From Candidatus Pacearchaeota archaeon CG11_big_fil_rev_8_21_14_0_20_30_13 (GTDB lineage Archaea > Nanobdellota > Nanobdellia > Pacearchaeales > GW2011-AR1): a stretch of DNA of 18,531 bases. Both the position numbers and the translations under genes were made by a program. The notes under the pieces are model-generated. The model had not been told where the DNA came from, searched no databases, and saw only the letters and a program-made list of their open reading frames with translations. The stretch is taken from positions 1 to 18,531 of the forward strand of contig PCVV01000018.1 of the NCBI GenBank assembly GCA_002762735.1. The letters run 5' to 3'. How positions within the stretch are numbered: the stretch's first letter is position 1; each line of letters begins with the position of its first letter. Positions 14,166 to 18,531 of the stretch are shown here, piece after piece.

Positions 14166-14461
14166 TTTAATTTTTCTAAAGAGTATCCTTTTGAGTTTAT
14201 TTTATCAAGAAGAGATTTAGTATTTGAACCAGGTTCCGCAATCAAACTAAAATTTCCTATAGGAAGCTTGTTAGTTTCATTATAAAAAGGGAGAAAATAA
14301 AATGTAATTTCATCATCCATATCAAATCTAATCCTTTTGCTTTCTTTAAGACTACCAGAAGTATAATTTTCTGAAAAATCTTTTAAAAATTCTTTATAGA
14401 CTTCTTTAAAATCAAGGCCTTTCTTTGATAAGATATATTTTTCAAAGATTAATGGAGTCAT
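14162..14461 (-). CDS. Unrecognised small protein upstream of sdo1
   Basis: The protein has 99 residues from the preferred start (MTPLIFEKY), whose ATG overlaps the stop of the preceding gene as ATGA. An ATG at 14485 would add 8 residues and a 28-bp overlap. No family is recognised. It is acidic/basic mixed and soluble: a helix of about 25-30 residues, a strand RIRFDMDDEITFYFLPFYN near the middle, then GNFSLIAEPG and a C-terminal helix SLLDKINSKG. In many archaea this place between psmA and sdo1 holds the RNase P proteins Pop5 and Rpp30. Similarity to them is not evident by eye, and the length is below Rpp30. A divergent RNase P protein or a lineage-specific gene are both possible. Confidence 0.75.
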   Translation of the reverse strand: MTPLIFEKYILSKKGLDFKEVYKEFLKDFSENYTSGSLKESKRIRFDMDDEITFYFLPFYNETNKLPIGNFSLIAEPGSNTKSLLDKINSKGYSLEKLK

Positions 14462-14847
14462 TTTAATTTCTTTACTCCTATACAATCAGTTTCACTTTTA
14501 AATTTATATCCCCTTTTAATTAATTTTTCCCTTGCATTTTCCTGCTCAATTTCAATATCCATTTTTTTAAAATTTAATTCTCTAGCAATTTTTTCATCCA
14601 AATCAAAAAGTTTTTCAAGATCTCCTTCTGCTAGATCTTCATTAATTATTGGATGGCCAAAAAAAATTCCACTTAAATCCTTTTTAAAAATTATTTCGTA
14701 CAATCCGCATAAATCTTTTTTTTGTAAGATTACCACTCCTTTTAAGGTGCCATCCATTTCAACTTTAGAAGTTTTGTAATTTAATTGATTAAAACTAGTT
14801 TCAAAACCGTCCATAATTTTTTTAATTTCAAATTCATAATCAGTCAT
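14458..14847 (-). CDS. Unrecognised small protein directly after psmA
   Basis: The 129-residue protein starts 1 nt after the psmA stop and overlaps the next gene by 4 nt, so it is clearly part of the operon. No family is recognised. Residues 1-25 look helical. Strands KGVVILQKKDL and YEIIFKKDLSGIFFG follow, then an acidic helix EGDLEKLFDLDEKIARELNF, and a C-terminal alpha-beta unit NAREKLIKRGYKFKSETDCIGVKK. The overall alpha/beta pattern could be ferredoxin-like, as in the RNase P protein Pop5, which lies here in other archaea, but no diagnostic motif is visible. There is no signal or membrane segment. Confidence 0.75.
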   Translation of the reverse strand: MTDYEFEIKKIMDGFETSFNQLNYKTSKVEMDGTLKGVVILQKKDLCGLYEIIFKKDLSGIFFGHPIINEDLAEGDLEKLFDLDEKIARELNFKKMDIEIEQENAREKLIKRGYKFKSETDCIGVKKLK

Positions 14848-14848
14848 T

Positions 14849-15571
14849 TTATTTCAACTCTAAAATTTTTTTCCCTTCAAGTCTTTTTATTTCATCTCTA
14901 TTATTCTCTAAATATCCAAGTTCTAATCTCTCAATTTTAAATTTGTCTCCTTTGGCCTTTTTCATTGCTTCTATAGCCATTTCAATTCCTTTTTTTAGGG
15001 TCAAATCTTTCTTGTATTTTTCTCTTAGGATTTCTTTTATTTTAGAATCATCTTCTCCTATTGCATTAGAAAAATATTCGTAATAATTTCCAGTTATATC
15101 ACTTGTGTAAAGTCTTCCTCTGTTGTCTTGTAGTCCTGCAATCATAACTGAAACTCCAAAAGGTCTTGCTCCTCCATACTGTGTGAATTGCTGTTTCGTA
15201 TTTGAAATTTCTTTAATAACAATTTCTGGTTCGATGGGAGAGTCATAAGTAACTCTGTGTTGTTGAGCTAAAACTTGAACTTTATCAATTAAAACTCTTG
15301 CATCCGAAATTATTCCCGCAACACTTCCAATAATGTGAGTATCTATTTCATAAACTTTTTGAGCTGAGCTCGGAACAACTAATGTATCCTCATTTCTTTT
15401 ATCTGCAAGTATGAAGACTCCATCAGAACATACCATTCCAATACTTGAACTTCCAAGTCTAACTGTTTTTTCTGCATATTCAACTTGTAAAAGATGACCT
15501 TCCGGGCTGAACATTGTCGCAGTTCTATCATAACCCATTTGCTGATGTTGCATATCTATTGGCATATCCAT
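14849..15571 (-). CDS. psmA: 20S proteasome alpha subunit
   Basis: The protein forms the outer heptameric rings of the archaeal proteasome, gating the protease chamber and docking the PAN/Cdc48 ATPases. The alpha signature YDRTATMFSPEGHLLQVEYAE is split across residues 14-34. K72 in SSAQKVYEID corresponds to the Lys that receives the HbYX tail of the ATPase, and GPFGVS-like ARPFGVSVMIAG follows. Starting at the third ATG (Met7, 15553) would give MQHQQMGYDR, matching Thermoplasma MQQGQMAYDR in length and making this Lys position 66. That start is therefore a serious alternative to 15571. It heads the exosome/SBDS string, an arrangement known in many archaea. Confidence 0.97.
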   Translation of the reverse strand: MDMPIDMQHQQMGYDRTATMFSPEGHLLQVEYAEKTVRLGSSSIGMVCSDGVFILADKRNEDTLVVPSSAQKVYEIDTHIIGSVAGIISDARVLIDKVQVLAQQHRVTYDSPIEPEIVIKEISNTKQQFTQYGGARPFGVSVMIAGLQDNRGRLYTSDITGNYYEYFSNAIGEDDSKIKEILREKYKKDLTLKKGIEMAIEAMKKAKGDKFKIERLELGYLENNRDEIKRLEGKKILELK

Positions 15572-15606
15572 TTTAGAATTTCCTATACAATTTTTATGTC
15601 CATTCC

Positions 15607-15623
15607 ATTTAAAAGGTTTTTGG
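15607..15623 (-). promoter_or_regulatory. Candidate psmA operon promoter (BRE + TATA)
   Basis: The minus strand reads CCAAAAACCTTTTAAAT: BRE-like CCAAAAACC (15615-15623) then TATA-like TTTTAAAT (15607-15614). The predicted start is near 15586, giving a short leader before the ATG at 15571 or 15553. The TATA box lies 16 nt from the 19-bp identical core of the 49-bp repeat, the same spacing as upstream of the DUF5655 gene. That core itself contains CTTTATAC and could be an alternative box. Confidence 0.5.
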
Positions 15624-15630
15624 ACTAATG

Positions 15631-15679
15631 GGCTTTGTGTATAAAGTCTTAATTTCAGCCTACTTTTTTAACAGAATTT
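15631..15679. repeat. 49-bp direct repeat, copy A (upstream of psmA)
   Basis: It matches copy B (16665-16713) at 40 of 49 positions without gaps: an identical 19-bp block GGCTTTGTGTATAAAGTCT, a variable 21-bp middle (12 matches, including TACTTTTT), and an identical ACAGAATTT. The 19-bp block is an imperfect palindrome (GGCTTT/AAAGTC). On the minus strand the distal end reads ATTCTG TTA AAA AAG TAG, which looks like a remnant of the gene end ILYKK-stop seen in copy B. It lies just after the DUF5655 stop codon. Confidence 0.7.
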
Positions 15680-15681
15680 GT

Positions 15682-16623
15682 TTACATTTCTGGATAAACA
15701 AGATCATAAGTCTGTTTTATTAAATCTAAAGCATAAGGAACATCTTCAATCTTATCAATTACAAAATAAGTATTTCCATTTGTCCAATGACCCATCTTTG
15801 AACAATCATAGAGGTGTAGGTGAGGACTTCTAAGCTCATCTTTCATGGGTCTTAAATATACTTTAAGTCCCTGCTTTTGAGCCACAATTTCAAAAAAACT
15901 CCTGTTTGATTCTTCTTTACTATAAGCCAAATAAAATTTCGTTATTTTTTCATTAATTATATCTATTGAATCCGTTTCTTCTTTTAGTTTGTCAAAAATT
16001 CTTTTACTTAATTTCCAATCTTCTTTAAAATGGTCTTCAAGAGTATACTCTTTAATTTCCCTTAAAGTATCTTCAACATCTTTAGTCTGCTTTATGCTTT
16101 TGAGTGTTGCAACTCTCTTTAAATTACTTTTTAGAGAGTTATAAAAAATTAGGGAGTCCTCATATAATTTTGCTTCATAAAGTTCAATGGGTAAATCCTT
16201 AAAACCAATAGCATTTTCTTGATAATTAGTAAATGAATCCGCAATCAAAATAATCCTTGATTGAGACCAATCCACTTCCTCACGTTTTAAATTAATTCCA
16301 GTTTTTTCTTGATACAAAAGTATAAACTCTGCCTTATTATTTAACATAACGGATAAGTAAGCAAGGGCTTGGTCTACGACACTTATATTTTTCTCTTTTT
16401 TATATTCAATTATTACAAAAGATTTAGTTTCATCATCAAAAGCAACTGTGTCTAATCTAAAATTTTGTATTGGAAATTCCGTATGAATAAATTTTAATCC
16501 GAATATTTCATTAAGATTATCTTCTGTAACTTTTTGGATGTCCTTTTCAAGGTCTATTGGTTTATCTCTTATTTTGAGAAGTTTTTTACCTTGTAATTTA
16601 AATAAAGTCATTTTTCTATTCAA
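15682..16623 (-). CDS. DUF5655 protein with N-terminal PD-(D/E)XK nuclease-like domain
   Basis: The 313-residue protein has a restriction-endonuclease-like core: an acidic helix around E34, RLD (56-58) and IIEYKK (71-76) fit the D...E-x-K active site, followed by SVVDQALAYL (81-90) as the family helix. The C-terminal part (about 200-313: KITKFYLAYSK, FFEIVAQKQGLKVYLRP, HLHLYDCSKMGHW, YALDLIKQTYDLVY) matches the DUF5655 family. That family is common in mobile or defence-linked genes and probably binds nucleic acid. No transport feature is seen despite old database names. Codon 5 ATG (16611) is a possible start that fits the TATA box (16641-16648) better than 16623. The gene is bracketed by the 49-bp repeats, suggesting a separate insertion next to psmA. 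Confidence 0.88.
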   Translation of the reverse strand: MNRKMTLFKLQGKKLLKIRDKPIDLEKDIQKVTEDNLNEIFGLKFIHTEFPIQNFRLDTVAFDDETKSFVIIEYKKEKNISVVDQALAYLSVMLNNKAEFILLYQEKTGINLKREEVDWSQSRIILIADSFTNYQENAIGFKDLPIELYEAKLYEDSLIFYNSLKSNLKRVATLKSIKQTKDVEDTLREIKEYTLEDHFKEDWKLSKRIFDKLKEETDSIDIINEKITKFYLAYSKEESNRSFFEIVAQKQGLKVYLRPMKDELRSPHLHLYDCSKMGHWTNGNTYFVIDKIEDVPYALDLIKQTYDLVYPEM

Positions 16624-16640
16624 TTTATAGAATATTTAGA

Positions 16641-16656
16641 ATTTAATAGTTTTGTT
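16641..16656 (-). promoter_or_regulatory. Candidate promoter of the DUF5655 gene
   Basis: The minus strand reads AACAAAACTATTAAAT: BRE-like AACAAAAC (16649-16656) then TATA-like TATTAAAT (16641-16648). The box lies 16 nt from the identical core of repeat copy B, the same geometry as in front of psmA. Confidence 0.45.
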
Positions 16657-16664
16657 ATCTTCTT

Positions 16665-16713
16665 GGCTTTGTGTATAAAGTCTAAATAATGGTTTACTTT
16701 TTATACAGAATTT
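16665..16713. repeat. 49-bp direct repeat, copy B (upstream of the DUF5655 gene)
   Basis: This is the partner of copy A, 1034 bp away. It contains the last codons and stop of the 185-residue nuclease-like gene (ILYKK-stop, 16694-16713) and the identical 19-bp block in the intergenic gap. Because part of it is coding, this copy is the better candidate for the original sequence, with copy A the duplicate or a remnant of a similar gene. Confidence 0.7.
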
Positions 16714-17251
16714 TATTTAATTCCTCAAATCCTTTTTTATCAAGGTAGGGTGTTAAATCATATTGTTCATCTCTCCAATCAAAAGCTATTTTTTTCTTAG
16801 GATTAACCCAAAAATAAAAACTATATCTGTCAGGATGAGGTTTCTTATATTTTAAACAAAATTCTTTTAATTTATTTGTAGGAATAGTAATTGTATGGGG
16901 TTCTATATATCTTCTTCCATTTTTACTATTTTCAGAAATAACATAAACGAGAAAGATAAAATAATCTGCGTTTGACCTATGAATTATATCCTTTTTCAAA
17001 AAAAACCATCCAGTAGAACCTTCGCCATATTTTTTAACCTCATTCTTTTTTGGTTCATATGCTTTACTCCCTTTAACTTGTATTGTAATTATTTTTTTAT
17101 TTTTAAAATTCATCAAAATTAAATCAATATCTTTCATTTGAGCATTAATTGGCATAAGAACATCAGTCTCCTTTGAAGTATTTTCTCGGAGTATTCCTGT
17201 AACAACTGCTTCATCCGTATTCAAACTCCAAAAATTTTTATAAGCCACCAT
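16694..17251 (-). CDS. Small PD-(D/E)XK nuclease-like protein
   Basis: The 185-residue protein has the minimal core of the restriction-endonuclease fold: a helix with E14, then DIDLILM (41-47, acidic D43) and ITIQVKGSKAY (55-65), with Q58-V-K60 in the E/Q-x-K position. This is similar to DUF4365-like and Holliday-resolvase-like uncharacterised nucleases. The rest (WFFLKKDIIHRSNADYFIFLVYV, 82-104; FYFWVNPKKKIAFDWRDEQYDLTPYL, 145-170) resembles the downstream strands and substrate-specific part of such enzymes. It starts 16 nt after the DUF2779 gene and is probably co-transcribed with it. Target and partner are unknown, and no methyltransferase is visible in the window. Confidence 0.75.
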   Translation of the reverse strand: MVAYKNFWSLNTDEAVVTGILRENTSKETDVLMPINAQMKDIDLILMNFKNKKIITIQVKGSKAYEPKKNEVKKYGEGSTGWFFLKKDIIHRSNADYFIFLVYVISENSKNGRRYIEPHTITIPTNKLKEFCLKYKKPHPDRYSFYFWVNPKKKIAFDWRDEQYDLTPYLDKKGFEELNKILYKK

Positions 17252-17267
17252 TTTATTTTAAATTAAT

Positions 17268-18531
17268 TCAACTTTTTATAATTTCCCTTAATCCATTTAC
17301 AATTTCAACTTCTGCTAAAGTATCTAAACCACAATAAGTTTCTAGAGCATCACGAACTTTTTTTCTATCTTCGTCGGAAACATCTCCATAAGTGACTCTT
17401 TCAAATTCAAAACTTGCAACGTCTCCTTTTTTTATCTCTAATTCATCATATTTCAAATCTGAAAATAAAGGTAAAACTTTCTTAATACTAACTGAACCTT
17501 TTTGTTTTGGATTGTAATAATGAAAATCAAAAAATACTTTCATTAAATCTTTAATTCTTGGTAAAAAATTATTCTTAACTAAATCAGAATACTCTGGAAA
17601 TAACTCTCCGCCTTGTTTTAAGACCATTTTTTCAAAAGATTGATTATATACTAAAATGTCTCCTTTGTTTCCTAAATTGTCTTTAAGTGATTTAAATAAA
17701 GCGATTCTTGGGTCATCTGTACCCTCAGCTAAAAAAGAAATGTGTTTAAGTTCTCCATTTGGTTCTTCTTGAATATGTAAAGAATACTGAAAAGGAATCT
17801 GTTGATAAGGTTTAGACTTGTCAAACTTGGGAATTGCCGAATTAATTGTTTCAAAGTCAAAATAATAAACTGGATATTGTAAATTATCTAAAAAATATTT
17901 TATTTGTTTTTTGTCTTTATGAATTCCACCTTTTTCAGATAACAACCTTTGAATCTTTTGCTTATCGTTTAGTTTAAAATCATCTGGAACATCTTTCATT
18001 TTAACAACTCCTTCTTTGTAAAGGGGGACAGCTTTCTTTTTTAAAATTCTAACAAATTGAAATATATTTTCATAAGGTAAATAATCCATAAATTCATCTT
18101 GAAGAAAATTTGAATATTCAATTGTCAATAAATCATCAACCGAAAACTCTGGACATTCGCTGTTTATTATTTCAAACATTTTATTTATTCTTTCTTCAAT
18201 GCCTTTCATAACTTTTTCAACTTTTTCTGTTGCATCAGTTTGCATCAAAATTTCACTTGGTTCAATATTTCCGTCTCTTACATATTCTTTATTGACGTGC
18301 ATTACAATACAATTTCTTATTTTTAGTTCAGCTTTTTCATAAACATATTTTTGAAAAGCCAAATCCTCTAAATGAATATCTTTAATTTCTGTTGAACTTT
18401 TAATTTCTATAATATCCCATTTATTTCCAACTGGAATAAGAAAGTCTGCTCTTGAGTATAAACTATCAACTGAAAAAGTTGCTTGGAATATTGGAACTTT
18501 TTTGTTTAATGCTTTTTTTGTTTCTTCTATT
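17268..18531 (-). CDS. DUF2779 protein: Cas4-like nuclease plus DEDD exonuclease domain (partial, 5' end outside window)
   Basis: The reading frame stays open to the right edge, so 420 residues are seen and the start is outside the window. A TTG at 18362 is not the start: the 56 codons before it continue the domain. From the edge, SRADFLIP (26-33) and KWDIIEIKSST (37-47) give the D...E-x-K active site of a Cas4/RecB-type PD-(D/E)XK nuclease, with HLEDLAFQKYVYE (53-65) as its conserved helix. The second half is an RNase H-fold exonuclease: YYFDFET (222-228), VYNQSFEK (294-301) and YCGLDTLAE (399-407) are the DEDD-type acidic motifs. This two-nuclease arrangement is typical of DUF2779 proteins, whose role is not established. 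No cas1, cas2 or CRISPR array is nearby. Confidence 0.9.
   Translation of the reverse strand, partial: IEETKKALNKKVPIFQATFSVDSLYSRADFLIPVGNKWDIIEIKSSTEIKDIHLEDLAFQKYVYEKAELKIRNCIVMHVNKEYVRDGNIEPSEILMQTDATEKVEKVMKGIEERINKMFEIINSECPEFSVDDLLTIEYSNFLQDEFMDYLPYENIFQFVRILKKKAVPLYKEGVVKMKDVPDDFKLNDKQKIQRLLSEKGGIHKDKKQIKYFLDNLQYPVYYFDFETINSAIPKFDKSKPYQQIPFQYSLHIQEEPNGELKHISFLAEGTDDPRIALFKSLKDNLGNKGDILVYNQSFEKMVLKQGGELFPEYSDLVKNNFLPRIKDLMKVFFDFHYYNPKQKGSVSIKKVLPLFSDLKYDELEIKKGDVASFEFERVTYGDVSDEDRKKVRDALETYCGLDTLAEVEIVNGLREIIKS

Noticed and set aside
15682..16623. Transport protein function for the DUF5655 gene
   Set aside because: Some database names call DUF5655 a predicted transport protein, but there is no membrane segment or transporter motif; a nuclease-type core is visible instead.
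16694..17251. Complete restriction-modification system
   Set aside because: The nuclease-like genes have no methyltransferase partner in the visible sequence.
17268..18531. CRISPR-associated Cas4 with adaptation genes
   Set aside because: The Cas4-like part is fused to a DEDD exonuclease as in DUF2779 proteins. There is no repeat-spacer array and no cas1 or cas2 in the window.

Overview
The window is AT-rich and archaeal. The evidence is an rRNA operon with a spacer tRNA-Ala(UGC) that lacks an encoded CCA, an archaeal exosome (Rrp4, Rrp41, Rrp42), SBDS/Sdo1, a proteasome alpha subunit, RNA polymerase subunit K, archaeal-type uS2, and TATA/BRE promoters placed about 26 bp from start codons. 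The 16S sequence departs from archaeal consensus at two common primer sites. Together with the compact, lysine/asparagine-rich proteins, this points to a DPANN lineage such as Woesearchaeota or Pacearchaeota. That placement is inferred, not tested.

Layout. Positions 1-762 hold the 5' part of 23S rRNA (minus strand, continuing past the left edge). The 23S leader carries two hairpins, followed by an unrecognised 117-codon frame (878-1231) inside the rRNA spacer, tRNA-Ala (1270-1340) and 16S rRNA (1391-2843). The pre-16S leader (2844-3120) has a long-range processing stem and a UUCG hairpin, with the rRNA promoter near 3143-3157. Divergent to it is a stand-alone DNA-repair 3'-phosphoesterase (LigD PE-type, 3222-3596). 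It overlaps tail to tail with a 1112-residue protein that appears to contain two calcineurin-like phosphoesterase modules, the first degenerate.

From 7068 to about 15571 almost every gene lies on the minus strand in two joined conserved archaeal gene strings. In transcription order the first is psmA, two small unknown genes, sdo1, rrp4, rrp41, an unknown 98-codon gene, and rrp42. The second is rpoK, eno, a PlsB-like acyltransferase, a small putative zinc protein, and rpsB. These couple RNA decay, ribosome maturation, protein decay, transcription, glycolysis and translation. Many junctions overlap by 1-4 nt or are 1 nt apart, while rpoK, eno, rpsB and rrp4 also have plausible leaderless promoters.

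Upstream of psmA (15682 to the right edge) are three nuclease-like genes in a row: a DUF5655 protein with a PD-(D/E)XK core, a small PD-(D/E)XK protein, and a DUF2779 protein (Cas4-like plus DEDD exonuclease) cut by the window edge. The DUF5655 gene is bracketed by two copies of a 49-bp direct repeat (40/49 identical), which suggests a cassette inserted or duplicated next to the psmA promoter.

The best candidates for undescribed biology are the two-module phosphoesterase-like giant, the reading frame inside the rRNA operon spacer, the small genes inserted in the exosome/proteasome string, and the repeat-bracketed nuclease cassette. No CRISPR array, transposase or insertion sequence was found.
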